A stretch of DNA of 64,000 nucleotides from Geojedonia litorea (GCF_042654525.1 NZ_JBHSGP010000014.1:744001-808000); one strand, 5' to 3'; positions 43,459-52,548 are shown, numbered from the stretch's first letter. Notes: generated by a model not told the origin, from the sequence alone. Made by a program: numbers and translations.

Positions 43459-44523
43459 ATGCAACTGTACAATAACTTAAGCGCTAAAGAAAGAGCTGAA
43501 CTTATAGAAAAAGCGGGGAAGGACCGCTTAACAATCTCTTTCTACGCATACGCCAAAATCGGAAACCCGGAGCTTTTTAGGAATCATATGTTTTTAGCTT
43601 GGAACGACCTTGATGTTCTAGGTAGAATTTATGTCGCTCACGAAGGAATTAATGCACAATTGTCTGTACCAGCAGATAATTTTCAAAAATTTAAGGATCA
43701 TCTAGACACTATTTCATTTTTAGAAAATGTGCGACTCAATATCGCCATAGAACATGATAACTTTGCTTTTTTAAAACTAAAAGTAAAAGTTAGAGATAAA
43801 ATTGTTGCTGATGGATTGAACGATAACACGTTCGATGTCACGAATAAAGGAGTGCATGTTGATGCGAGCAAGTTCAATCAACTAATCGAAGATCCAAATA
43901 CTGTTTTGGTTGATATGCGTAATCATTATGAAAGTGAAATAGGTTATTTCAAAAATGCAATCACTCCAGATGTTGATACATTTAGAGAATCGTTACCCAT
44001 TATTGAAGAAGACCTAAAGGAACACAAAGAAGACAAAAATTTAGTGATGTATTGTACGGGTGGTATTCGATGCGAAAAGGCCAGTGCATATTATAAACAC
44101 AAAGGATTTAAGAATGTTTTTCAACTAGAAGGCGGGATTATTAATTACGTACGTCAGGTAGAAGAAAAGGGATTAGAGAACAAATTTATTGGTAAAAACT
44201 TTGTGTTTGATGAACGCCGTTCGGAGCGTATTTCAGACGATATTGTTGCGCATTGCCATCAATGTGGTCAACCTGCCGATCTACATACCAATTGTGCTAA
44301 TGAAGCTTGTCATTTACTGTTTATTCAATGTGATGAGTGTAAAACGCAAATGGAAAATTGCTGTTCAACAGCTTGTATGGAAATTAATAGGTTACCTTAC
44401 GAAGAACAAAAAGCACTTCGTAAAGGTCAAGGTAATAGCAACGATATTTTCAAAAAGGGACGTGCTGATCACCTGCCTTACAAAAAGGATTTAAGAAATA
44501 TTTTTGAGGTTTTACGCAAATAA
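43459..44523 (+). CDS. trhO: tRNA uridine(34) hydroxylase, rhodanese family
   Basis: A 354-residue protein that hydroxylates U34 of tRNAs using oxygen, the first step to 5-methoxyuridine. An N-terminal acylphosphatase-like domain (about 20-110) is followed by the rhodanese domain with the catalytic Cys199 in VMYCTGGIRCEKA. The C-terminal part is cysteine-rich (CHQCGQPADLHTNCANEAC, then CDECKTQMENCCSTAC), probably a zinc site. Length fits the longer TrhO forms of Bacteroidota and proteobacteria. Confidence 0.93.
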   Translation: MQLYNNLSAKERAELIEKAGKDRLTISFYAYAKIGNPELFRNHMFLAWNDLDVLGRIYVAHEGINAQLSVPADNFQKFKDHLDTISFLENVRLNIAIEHDNFAFLKLKVKVRDKIVADGLNDNTFDVTNKGVHVDASKFNQLIEDPNTVLVDMRNHYESEIGYFKNAITPDVDTFRESLPIIEEDLKEHKEDKNLVMYCTGGIRCEKASAYYKHKGFKNVFQLEGGIINYVRQVEEKGLENKFIGKNFVFDERRSERISDDIVAHCHQCGQPADLHTNCANEACHLLFIQCDECKTQMENCCSTACMEINRLPYEEQKALRKGQGNSNDIFKKGRADHLPYKKDLRNIFEVLRK

Positions 44524-44627
44524 ACGTAATTCATTTTTAGTCAATAAATAATCTTATCTTTACCTTTCAAAAAAATCATTAATCGTCATTCGCTATCTTA
44601 TAATTAGCGGATTTTATATAAAATTTT

Positions 44628-45800
44628 ATGAGTTGTAACAGTTGCTCAACTGGAAAGGATGGACAACCAAAAGGATGCAAAAATAATGGCACCTGTGGTA
44701 CCGATAGCTGTAATAAATTAACTGTTTTTGATTGGTTGGCAAACATGTCATTACCACAAGGTGAAGAGCCTTTTGATGGGGTTGAGGTGCGCTTTAAGAA
44801 TGGGCGTAAGCAATACTACCGAAATACCGAAAAATTATCATTAAGTATAGGTGATATCGTTGCTACACAAGCACAATCTGGTCACGATATAGGCATGGTT
44901 ACGCTAACAGGCGAATTAGTAAGAATTCAAATGAAGCGAAAAAAGGTAGATATCAATAACGAAGAAGAAGTTCTTAAAATCTATCGTAAGGCCAACCAAA
45001 AAGATATTGATGTTTGGTCGGCCGCAAGAGATAAAGAAGAACCAATGAAGGTTAAAGCACGTCAGTTTGCCATTGATCTCAAACTTCAAATGAAAATCTC
45101 TGATATCGAATATCAAGGCGATGCGAGTAAAGCCACATTTTATTACACTGCCGAAGAACGAGTTGATTTTAGAGAACTTATTAAAGTGTTTGCCAAGGAG
45201 TTTAGAACACGAATTGAAATGAAGCAAGTCGGTTTTAGACAGGAAGCTGCTCGATTGGGTGGAATTGGCTCTTGCGGAAGAGAATTGTGTTGCTCAACCT
45301 GGCTAACCGATTTTAGATCTGTAAGTACATCAGCGGCACGATATCAGCAATTGTCATTAAACCCTTTAAAGCTAGCTGGACAATGTGGAAAGCTTAAATG
45401 CTGTTTAAATTACGAGCTAGACGCGTATTTAGACGCTCTTAAAGATTTTCCAAAAACCGAAGTCAAACTTTACACAGAAAAAGGAACTGCTGTTTGCCAA
45501 AAAACCGATATTTTTAAAGGCCATATGTGGTATGCCTATGAAGGTGAATGGATGAATTGGCATAAACTTACTACGGCTCAAGCCAACGAGATTATTGACA
45601 AAAACAGTAAGAAACAAAAGGTAGCTAGTTTAGAAGAATATGCTTCAGAGCTTGCTGAAAATACTAAAGTAGAGTTTGAAAACGTTGTTGGCCAAGATAG
45701 TTTAACTCGATTTGATAGTCCAAAACGACGAAACAAACGTAAAAATAAGAGAGGGAATCGCAAAACTAATAACAAGCCTCGAAATAATGCTAAAAAATAG
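44628..45800 (+). CDS. ricT: PSP1 domain protein, RicT-like
   Basis: A 390-residue protein with a central PSP1 domain (about 110-280) containing GGIGSCGRELCCSTWL and CGKLKCCLNYELDAY, the cysteines that in B. subtilis RicT (YaaT) help hold Fe-S clusters. The N-terminus adds five cysteines in 28 residues, and the C-terminus is a Lys/Arg/Asn-rich tail. In Firmicutes RicT works with RicA and RicF; those partners are not seen here. A CGCTA/TAGCG hairpin (44591-44609) lies in the leader. gldH begins inside its last codons. Confidence 0.85.
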   Translation: MSCNSCSTGKDGQPKGCKNNGTCGTDSCNKLTVFDWLANMSLPQGEEPFDGVEVRFKNGRKQYYRNTEKLSLSIGDIVATQAQSGHDIGMVTLTGELVRIQMKRKKVDINNEEEVLKIYRKANQKDIDVWSAARDKEEPMKVKARQFAIDLKLQMKISDIEYQGDASKATFYYTAEERVDFRELIKVFAKEFRTRIEMKQVGFRQEAARLGGIGSCGRELCCSTWLTDFRSVSTSAARYQQLSLNPLKLAGQCGKLKCCLNYELDAYLDALKDFPKTEVKLYTEKGTAVCQKTDIFKGHMWYAYEGEWMNWHKLTTAQANEIIDKNSKKQKVASLEEYASELAENTKVEFENVVGQDSLTRFDSPKRRNKRKNKRGNRKTNNKPRNNAKK

Positions 45801-46287
45801 TGGTTTCATTGTATTGGTCTTTGGAATCCTATGTTGTTCCTGTGATTCCAACCGAGTTTTTGATGAGTATAAATCTGTCCCTAACCAATGGCACAAAGAT
45901 TCTATAATTTCGTTCAAGGTTACGCCTCCAGATTCGACAAATGCATATAATTTGTTTGTGAACTTAAGAAATACGAACGCATACAAATACAGTAATTTGT
46001 TTTTAATAGTTGAAATGAGCTATCCAAATGGAAAAACAGTTAAAGACACTTTGGAGTACAAAATGGCGGCACCAAATGGTGAGCTTTTAGGAACAGGATT
46101 TACCGATATTAAAGAAAACAAACTTTGGTATAAAGGGTACAATGCACCTTTTATATTCAATGAATCTGGTGAGTATAAAATCAACATTCAACATGCCATG
46201 AGAGAAAACGGCCAGGTTTATGGAGTTGAGAATCTTGAAGGTATTACCGATGTAGGTTTTAGAGTAGAATACACAAACCCCAATTGA
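45787..46287 (+). CDS. gldH: Gliding motility lipoprotein GldH
   Basis: A 166-residue lipoprotein needed for gliding in Flavobacterium johnsoniae. Signal peptide with LCCSC; Cys19 (Ser at -1) is the most likely lipidation site. The mature part has the family pattern RVFDEYKSVPNQWHKDSIISF, NLFVNLRNTNAYKYSNLFLIV and GYNAPFIFNESGEYKI. The ATG inside the end of ricT (14-base overlap) is preferred to an upstream start that would bury the signal peptide. It directly precedes PBP1A, as commonly seen in flavobacteria. Confidence 0.92.
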   Translation: MLKNSGFIVLVFGILCCSCDSNRVFDEYKSVPNQWHKDSIISFKVTPPDSTNAYNLFVNLRNTNAYKYSNLFLIVEMSYPNGKTVKDTLEYKMAAPNGELLGTGFTDIKENKLWYKGYNAPFIFNESGEYKINIQHAMRENGQVYGVENLEGITDVGFRVEYTNPN

Positions 46288-46289
46288 TT

Positions 46290-48632
46290 ATGGCAAAAAA
46301 ATCAGCAACTAAAAAACAGGAATCACAAGATTTTTCAAAATACATTCGTTTGTTTTGGAAATTGTTTCTTGCAGGAATTTTGGGTGTCTTTTTAATGTTT
46401 ATGCTGGCATCATGGGGTGCATTTGGTGAAATGCCAGCGATTGAAGATTTACAAAACCCTAAAACCAATTTAGCATCACAGATTATTTCTTCTGACGGAA
46501 AATTAATTGCTAAATTTTATTTAGATGATAACAGAACTCCAGTTGAATATGACCAACTACCACAGCATTTGGTTGATGCACTTATAGCAACCGAAGATGC
46601 GCGCTATCACAAACATTCAGGGATTGATGCCATAGGAACCTTGCGAGCATTTGTGTTTTTAGGCAGTAGAGGTGGTGCTAGTACTATTTCACAGCAACTC
46701 TCTAGACAATTATTTGTTGGGGTTGCTTCTCAAAATATTCTTGAAAGAATTACTCAAAAAATAAAAGAGTGGGTAATCGCCATTCGTTTAGAACGCCAGT
46801 ACACCAAAGAAGAAATTATTGCCATGTATTTCAATATCTATGATTTTGGTAATAATGCCGATGGTATCAGAAGCGCAGCGAGTATATATTTTGGAAAAGA
46901 GCCAAGCGAATTGGATATAAAAGAGTCAGCTATGCTTGTGGGAATGTTTAAAAATTCTTCCCTATATAATCCTAGGCCTCATCGCAACCCGGTTGGTACT
47001 AAAAACAGACGTAATGTGGTTTTAAGCCAAATGGAAAAATATGATTATATCACCAAGCAGGTTAGGGATTCATTGCAAAAAACTGAATTGGACCTTGATT
47101 ATAATCCACAATCGCATAGAGAAGGATTGGCTACTTATTTTAGAGCCTATTTAACCGGATTTATGAAGGATTGGATTAAAGACAACCCAAAACCCGATGG
47201 CTCAAAATATAATCTTTATAATGATGGTTTAAAGATTTATACAACCTTAGATTCACGAATGCAAAAGTACGCTGAAGATGCGGTGCAAAGACATATGCCA
47301 AGGCTTCAAGCAGAATTTGACAATCAAAATACACCTAAAAGAAACCCAACAGCACCGTTTTTAGAACTTGACAATACTGAAATTGAAGCCTTGATGAAAC
47401 GTGCCATGCGTCAATCAGAACGTTGGCGTATAATGAAAGATGAAGGTAAAAGTGAGAAAGACATTGAAAGCTCATTTTACAAGCCAACAGGAATGACAGT
47501 ATTTGCATGGAGAGAAGGATTAGCTACCGAAGTTGATACCATAATGAAACCTATCGATTCCATTAGGTACTATAAGTCATTTTTACACCCAGGGATGATG
47601 TCAATGGATCCGCAAACAGGGCATGTTAAAGCTTGGGTTGGCGGTATGAATTACAGACACTTTCAATACGATCACGTAAAGCAAGGAAAACGTCAAGTAG
47701 GCTCAACCTTCAAACCCTTTGTATATGCTACAGCCATTGATCAGTTGCATTTGTCACCTTGTGATACCTTACCAAAACAACAAATCACTATTGAAGCTAA
47801 TAAGTTTGGAAACCCTGAACCTTGGACAGCAAGAAATTCAGATGGTGATTACACAGGATTCGTAACCTTAAAAAATGCATTGGCAAATTCTATAAACACA
47901 GTTACTGCTCGCCTTATGGATAAAGTAGGGCCACAACCTGTAATCGATATGGCTAAAAATCTAGGTGTTGAGCAAGACATTCTACCTGTCCCTGCAGTGG
48001 CATTGGGAACGCCAGATTTAAGTGTTTACGAAATGGTAGCAGCTTATGCAACCTTTGCTAACAAAGGCGTTTACAACAAGCCAGTGATGGTGACTCGTAT
48101 TGAAGATAAGAATGGAACAGTGCTATATCAGTTTACTCCTGAATCCAAAGATGTTTTGAGTGAGGAAGTTGCTTATGTAACCGTAAATCTTCTAGAAGGC
48201 GTAACTCAAGGCGGATCAGGAACGCGATTACGACATACCTATGCCGCTAATAATTCGGTTTATAAAGAAATTATCACAGGTTATCCTTATCAATTTGATA
48301 ACCCTATTGCTGGTAAAACGGGTACTACTCAAAATCAGAGCGATGGTTGGTTCATGGGCATGGTGCCAAATTTAGTGACTGGTGTATGGGTTGGCGCTGA
48401 AGATAGAGCCGCACATTTTAGCACGATTACCTACGGCCAAGGAGCATCCATGGCCTTGCCTATTTGGGCGCTTTTTATGAAAAGTTGTTATGCGGATAAG
48501 GATTTAGAGATTTCTAAAGCGGCCTTTGATGTGCCTGCCGAACTTTCAATCAATGTCAACTGCTCTAATAAGGGAGATTCGAATACAACTGATGATCCAC
48601 TTGATGATGTTAAGGATGTTATCGATTTTTAA
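46290..48632 (+). CDS. Class A penicillin-binding protein 1A (glycosyltransferase/transpeptidase)
   Basis: A 780-residue bifunctional peptidoglycan synthase. One membrane helix (about 21-43), a GT51 domain with catalytic Glu102 in TEDARYHKHSGID and GGASTISQQLSRQLF (128-142), then a transpeptidase domain with S472-T-F-K475, S534-I-N536 and K676-T-G678. The ATG lies three bases after the gldH stop; an in-frame TTG two codons upstream overlaps gldH and is less likely. A terminator follows. Confidence 0.95.
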   Translation: MAKKSATKKQESQDFSKYIRLFWKLFLAGILGVFLMFMLASWGAFGEMPAIEDLQNPKTNLASQIISSDGKLIAKFYLDDNRTPVEYDQLPQHLVDALIATEDARYHKHSGIDAIGTLRAFVFLGSRGGASTISQQLSRQLFVGVASQNILERITQKIKEWVIAIRLERQYTKEEIIAMYFNIYDFGNNADGIRSAASIYFGKEPSELDIKESAMLVGMFKNSSLYNPRPHRNPVGTKNRRNVVLSQMEKYDYITKQVRDSLQKTELDLDYNPQSHREGLATYFRAYLTGFMKDWIKDNPKPDGSKYNLYNDGLKIYTTLDSRMQKYAEDAVQRHMPRLQAEFDNQNTPKRNPTAPFLELDNTEIEALMKRAMRQSERWRIMKDEGKSEKDIESSFYKPTGMTVFAWREGLATEVDTIMKPIDSIRYYKSFLHPGMMSMDPQTGHVKAWVGGMNYRHFQYDHVKQGKRQVGSTFKPFVYATAIDQLHLSPCDTLPKQQITIEANKFGNPEPWTARNSDGDYTGFVTLKNALANSINTVTARLMDKVGPQPVIDMAKNLGVEQDILPVPAVALGTPDLSVYEMVAAYATFANKGVYNKPVMVTRIEDKNGTVLYQFTPESKDVLSEEVAYVTVNLLEGVTQGGSGTRLRHTYAANNSVYKEIITGYPYQFDNPIAGKTGTTQNQSDGWFMGMVPNLVTGVWVGAEDRAAHFSTITYGQGASMALPIWALFMKSCYADKDLEISKAAFDVPAELSINVNCSNKGDSNTTDDPLDDVKDVIDF

Positions 48633-48652
48633 ACGAATTATATTAAAAAAGG

Positions 48653-48681
48653 AAAGCCATTCATTTTAGAATGGCTTTTTT
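48653..48681 (+). terminator. Terminator after PBP1A
   Basis: AAAGCCATTC and GAATGGCTTT pair over ten bases around a six-base loop, with a run of T after the stem. It ends the ricT-gldH-PBP operon. Confidence 0.85.
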
Positions 48682-48716
48682 ATTTTGTAATTTTCCGTAG
48701 CAAAAATGAGATAGAA

Positions 48717-49421
48717 ATGATCAATAAAAAAGTAGCTAATGTTGGTGAAGCCACTCAAGGCATTAAAGATAATATGACCTTAATGTTAGGTGGATTTGGA
48801 TTATCAGGCATTCCTGAAAACGCCATTGCCGAACTTGTTAGATTAGGAGTTAAAGGCTTAACATGTATCTCCAATAATGCAGGGGTTGATGACTTTGGTC
48901 TAGGTTTATTGTTACAAAAGCACCAAATCAAGAAAATGGTGTCATCATATGTGGGAGAAAATGATGAGTTTGAGCGACAAATGTTAAGCGGTGAACTGGA
49001 TGTAGAGTTGATTCCGCAAGGGACTTTAGCTGAACGTTGCCGCGCTGCGCAAGCAGGATTTCCAGCTTTTTATACACCTGCAGGTTATGGAACCGAGGTT
49101 GCAATAGGTAAAGAAACCCGAGAGTTTAATGGTAAAATGTATGTGCTTGAAGAAGCCTTTAAAGCCGATTTTGCGTTCGTTAAAGCATGGAAAGGTGACG
49201 AGGCAGGTAATTTGATTTTTAAAGGAACAGCTAGAAATTTTAATCCGTGTATGTGTGGAGCCGCAAAAATAACCGTTGCAGAAGTGGAAGAATTATTACC
49301 AGCAGGAAGCCTAGACCCTAATCAAATACATATTCCAGGAATTTTTGTACAACGCATTTTTCAGGGGGTTAATTATGAAAAGCGTATAGAACAACGTACT
49401 GTAAGACCGAAAAACAATTAA
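48717..49421 (+). CDS. scoA: 3-oxoacid CoA-transferase subunit A
   Basis: A 234-residue subunit transferring CoA between succinyl-CoA and acetoacetate in ketone-body use. Family signatures are DNMTLMLGGFGLSGIPENAI (glycine-rich CoA site), NNAGVDDFGLG, LIPQGTLAERCRAAQAGFPAF and the FNPCMCGAAKITVAEVEE tail. The catalytic glutamate is on subunit B, encoded after an intervening small gene. Confidence 0.95.
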   Translation: MINKKVANVGEATQGIKDNMTLMLGGFGLSGIPENAIAELVRLGVKGLTCISNNAGVDDFGLGLLLQKHQIKKMVSSYVGENDEFERQMLSGELDVELIPQGTLAERCRAAQAGFPAFYTPAGYGTEVAIGKETREFNGKMYVLEEAFKADFAFVKAWKGDEAGNLIFKGTARNFNPCMCGAAKITVAEVEELLPAGSLDPNQIHIPGIFVQRIFQGVNYEKRIEQRTVRPKNN

Positions 49422-49423
49422 TA

Positions 49424-49445
49424 AATGTATCAATATAACAATGTA
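49424..49445. repeat. Left arm of an inverted repeat flanking the four-helix-bundle gene
   Basis: The 22 bases match the reverse complement of 49813-49834 at 18 positions, beginning with AATGTAT and ending with CAATGTA in both. It lies three bases after the scoA stop codon. Confidence 0.55.
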
Positions 49446-49455
49446 GATTTCCTTA

Positions 49456-49800
49456 ATGAAAGAAAATTTAGTAGTAAGTAAATCAATAAAATTTTCACTT
49501 TCTATAATTTCCTTTTGTGATATATTAGAAAAAGAAAGGAAATTTATTATAGGTAAACAATTGTTAAGATCGGGGACGAGTATAGGGGCTAATATACATG
49601 AAGCTCAAAATGCAGAAAGCAAAGCAGACTTTATCCATAAAATGAAAATAGCAGCCAAAGAATTAGAAGAAACAAAGTATTGGTTGTTGCTCTGCGAAGA
49701 AGCTTCATCATATCCTTTTGATCCAAAACTTAAAGAAGAAATAAACGAACTCGGGCTTATTTTATATAAGATTTTAAGTTCAAGTTATAAAAATAAATAA
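49456..49800 (+). CDS. Four-helix-bundle protein of the 23S rRNA intervening-sequence (S23) family
   Basis: A 114-residue all-helical protein. Family signatures are a GKQLLRSGTSIGANIHEAQ turn and helix (about 34-52), KADFIHKMKIAAKELEETKYWL, and a final helix. The family was first found inside intervening sequences of 23S rRNA genes and is also related to accessory proteins of diversity-generating retroelements; its role is not clear. Here it splits scoA from scoB, with a separate imperfect inverted repeat on each side, as if inserted as a unit. Confidence 0.9.
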   Translation: MKENLVVSKSIKFSLSIISFCDILEKERKFIIGKQLLRSGTSIGANIHEAQNAESKADFIHKMKIAAKELEETKYWLLLCEEASSYPFDPKLKEEINELGLILYKILSSSYKNK

Positions 49801-49812
49801 TAGCTACATTAT

Positions 49813-49834
49813 TACATTGGTTAATTAATACATT
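49813..49834. repeat. Right arm of an inverted repeat flanking the four-helix-bundle gene
   Basis: Pairs with 49424-49445 at 18 of 22 positions. The right flank also contains TACATT three times in tandem-like spacing (49805, 49813, 49829). It ends six bases before the scoB start. Confidence 0.55.
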
Positions 49835-49840
49835 AATAAT

Positions 49841-50494
49841 ATGTTAGATAAAACAGGAATAGCAAAACGCATCGCCAAAGAAGTTAAAGATGGTTATTAT
49901 GTCAATCTAGGGATTGGTATCCCAACCTTGGTTGCCAATTATGTACGTAATGATATTGAAGTTGAATTTCAAAGTGAGAACGGTGTTTTAGGCATGGGTC
50001 CTTTTCCTTTTGAAGGTGAAGAAGACGCTGATATTATTAATGCAGGAAAACAGACAATCACTACTTTACCGGGCGCGAGTTTTTTTGATTCGGCCTTGAG
50101 TTTTTCTATGATTAGAGGTCAGCATGTTGATTTAACCATTCTTGGGGCTATGGAAGTTGCGGAAAATGGAGACATTGCCAATTGGAAAATACCAGGACGA
50201 ATGGTCAAAGGTATGGGCGGAGCAATGGATTTGGTTGCAAGTGCTGAAAATATTATCGTAGCCATGATGCATACCAATAAGGCAGGCGAATCAAAATTAT
50301 TAAAACGTTGCACTTTACCTTTAACTGGTGTTGGCTGTGTAAAAAAAATTGTGACTAACCTCGCAGTTTTAGAGGTTACCAAGAGTGGATTTAAACTTTT
50401 AGAGCGAGCACCAGGAGTTTCGGTCGAAGATATAAAAAAGGCAACGGAAGGCTCGTTGATTGTTGAAGGAGAAATTCCTGAAATGAACGTTTGA
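49841..50494 (+). CDS. scoB: 3-oxoacid CoA-transferase subunit B
   Basis: A 217-residue subunit with the catalytic glutamate in EFQSENGVLGMGP (Glu48 region), the CoA-binding NLGIGIPTLVANYV, and GGAMDLVASAENIIVAM. It completes the enzyme with scoA although an unrelated gene lies between them. A terminator follows the stop. Confidence 0.95.
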   Translation: MLDKTGIAKRIAKEVKDGYYVNLGIGIPTLVANYVRNDIEVEFQSENGVLGMGPFPFEGEEDADIINAGKQTITTLPGASFFDSALSFSMIRGQHVDLTILGAMEVAENGDIANWKIPGRMVKGMGGAMDLVASAENIIVAMMHTNKAGESKLLKRCTLPLTGVGCVKKIVTNLAVLEVTKSGFKLLERAPGVSVEDIKKATEGSLIVEGEIPEMNV

Positions 50495-50515
50495 TTTCTT
50501 TTGAATACTTAAAGT

Positions 50516-50545
50516 AAAGGGCTACATAATTTTGTGGCCTTTTTT
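50516..50545 (+). terminator. Terminator of scoAB
   Basis: AAAGGGCTACA pairs with TGTGGCCTTT (one-base bulge) across a six-base loop and runs into TTTTTT. Confidence 0.78.
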
Positions 50546-50671
50546 ATTTGGTCAAATAAAAATGTAGGAAAAAACCCATTTAATTGTTTTAAATGTTAAA
50601 AAAATATGTATTACATCGATTTATAGTGTATTTCAGCAGATATTTTAAAAATTTATCTCATATTAGCAGTA

Positions 50672-50782
50672 CCAAATCTAAACAACCAAATTTACCATAA
50701 ACTTAATTTTATGATTTGCCCCAAATCTATCATAAACTTTAACTTATGAATCAAATTGCCTCAAATCTACCAAAACTTAACC
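50672..50782. repeat. Imperfect tandem repeats, 35-40 bp unit
   Basis: CCAAATCTA-type starts recur at 50672, 50686, 50721 and 50761, each followed (in the full units) by CATAAACTT, TTATGA and a TTGCC end. Units are 35 and 40 bases with a truncated copy on each side. Non-coding. Confidence 0.6.
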
Positions 50783-50790
50783 TATTTGAA

Positions 50791-50831
50791 AACAAGGTGT
50801 TTTTTAACATTAAAAACACCTTTGTTTTTTT
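50791..50831 (+). terminator. Second hairpin terminator, no assigned gene
   Basis: AACAAGGTGTTTTT pairs with AAAAACACCTTTGTT (one bulge) and is followed by T7 on the plus strand. On the minus strand it could also end the ABC gene, with a poorer T-tract. The plus-strand transcript it would end is not known. Confidence 0.6.
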
Positions 50832-50868
50832 AACTAAATTCCTTAATCTAACTAAAAAAGTATTTATG

Positions 50869-52548
50869 TTATAAGCCTTTCGGGATGGCATGAATTAACT
50901 TTTTTGTGTAGTCTTTTTTTGGATTATTATAGATTACATCAGCATCGTTCAATTCTTCAATTTCGCCCTTGTTCATGACAATTAGTTGGTCAGACATATA
51001 TTTTACAACGGCCAAATCATGTGAAATAAAAATATAGGTAAATCCAAAGTTTTCCTTTAAATCATTCAGGAGATTTAATACTTGAGCCTGAACTGAAATA
51101 TCAAGAGCAGATACAGACTCGTCACAGATAATAAGTTTGGGTTGAAGTGAAATGGCTCTCGCAATACCTATTCGTTGACGTTGCCCTCCAGAAAACTCAT
51201 GTGGATAGCGATTGAAAAAGGTTGCATTCAATCCAACTTTTTCTAGAATATCCAGAACCATTTGTTTACGATCATCATCAGAAACACCAATGTTATGAAC
51301 TTTCATAGGTTCCATAATGGCCTTACCAATGGGAATCCTTGGATTCAAGGAAGCATATGGATCTTGAAATATAATTTGAATATCTTTTCTTAAGTTTCGT
51401 ATTTCGTGCTTTGGAAGTTTTTGAAGATCAACACCCTTATATATTATCTTACCAGAATTGGCTCTATCTAATTGTAAAATTGCATTTGCTAATGTGGATT
51501 TGCCACAACCAGACTCTCCAACCAAACCAAGTGTTTCACCATCATATAGTTTAAAACTTACGCCATTGACTGCTTTAAAAACTTCTGGTTTTGTAAACCA
51601 ACCTGATCTCGAAATATAATGCTTTTCTAGATCAATTACTTCAAGTAAAGGTGGTTTAGTATACAATGACTTATGAAATTTTTCACGATCTTCAGGTGAA
51701 ATAATCGAACTGTCTGTTGTTTTGTTGATAACATCTTTTATGGTAGGAAGTCGTTTCAGTCTCACTTCAAGTTTTGGTCTTGAACTAATTAAGGCTTGTG
51801 TATAACTATGTTCTGGTTCATGAAATATTTTAGTGGTTTTGCCTTGCTCAACTATCTCGCCATTATACATGACCAAAATACGATCTGCCAACTCCGAAAC
51901 CAATGCGAGATCATGAGAAATAAAAATGATACTCATGCCTTCATCATGTTGAAGCTGCTTTAACAATAGAATAATGTCCTTTTGCACCGTAACATCCAAA
52001 GCCGTTGTAGGTTCATCTGCAATTAAAATTTTGGGCTTACATGCAATAGCCATAGCAATCATAACACGCTGTTTTTGTCCGCCAGAGATTTCATGTGGAT
52101 AAGCCTTGTAAACGCGTTCAGGTAAAGGCAATTTTACCTTTTCAAAAAGCGATAGTGTTTCAGCTTTTATTTCTTTTTGTGATTTATGGGTATGCTGTTT
52201 TAGTACTTCTTCAACTTGAGCGCCACAGGTCATTGAAGGATTCAAAGAACTCATAGGTTCTTGAAATATCATAGCAATGTCATTTCCTCTTATAGACTGA
52301 AATGCTTTAGAACCCAACTTTGTTAAGTCGTTTCCATTGAAGGTGATATTTCCCGTAACGATTCTTGAGACTTTTTTTGGCAATAGACCTAGAATAGCTA
52401 GTGATGACACCGATTTTCCAGAACCGGATTCGCCAACAATCCCTAAAATTTCGTTAGGTTCTAATTGAAAAGAAATATGATGAACCACTTCATTTTCCCC
52501 AAAGGCGATGGATAGATTATTGACTTCTAAAAGGGCTTGTTTCGGCAT
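50869..52548 (-). CDS. Fused oligopeptide-type ABC transporter ATPase (two domains)
   Basis: A 559-residue protein joining two nucleotide-binding domains, like E. coli YejF/GsiA. Domain 1 has GESGSGKSV, SGGQKQR and LIADEPTTALD; domain 2 (from about 300) has GESGCGKST, SGGQRQR and LIICDESVSALD (Ser in place of the usual Pro). Such proteins energise peptide or opine import with separate permeases and a binding protein, none of which are in this window. It starts directly after the exonuclease stop. Confidence 0.92.
   Translation of the reverse strand: MPKQALLEVNNLSIAFGENEVVHHISFQLEPNEILGIVGESGSGKSVSSLAILGLLPKKVSRIVTGNITFNGNDLTKLGSKAFQSIRGNDIAMIFQEPMSSLNPSMTCGAQVEEVLKQHTHKSQKEIKAETLSLFEKVKLPLPERVYKAYPHEISGGQKQRVMIAMAIACKPKILIADEPTTALDVTVQKDIILLLKQLQHDEGMSIIFISHDLALVSELADRILVMYNGEIVEQGKTTKIFHEPEHSYTQALISSRPKLEVRLKRLPTIKDVINKTTDSSIISPEDREKFHKSLYTKPPLLEVIDLEKHYISRSGWFTKPEVFKAVNGVSFKLYDGETLGLVGESGCGKSTLANAILQLDRANSGKIIYKGVDLQKLPKHEIRNLRKDIQIIFQDPYASLNPRIPIGKAIMEPMKVHNIGVSDDDRKQMVLDILEKVGLNATFFNRYPHEFSGGQRQRIGIARAISLQPKLIICDESVSALDISVQAQVLNLLNDLKENFGFTYIFISHDLAVVKYMSDQLIVMNKGEIEELNDADVIYNNPKKDYTKKLIHAIPKGL

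Larger units (their letters stand above)
50495..50868. other. Non-coding gap with two terminators and tandem repeats
   Basis: A 374-base gap between convergent scoB and the ABC gene. It contains the scoB terminator, an AT-rich stretch with no ORF (50546-50670), tandem imperfect repeats (50672-50782) and a second, unassigned hairpin with a T-run. No gene or clear promoter is seen. Confidence 0.6.

Noticed and set aside
44916..45227. Open frame on the minus strand opposite ricT
   Set aside because: It lies wholly within ricT, has no recognisable domain and no promoter; a shadow of the real gene.
50527..50534. TAATTTTG as a promoter -7 box
   Set aside because: It forms the loop and stem of the scoAB terminator; no TTG lies upstream at the right distance.
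50672..50782. Tandem repeats as a CRISPR array
   Set aside because: Units are imperfect and contiguous without unique spacers of constant length, and no cas genes are near.
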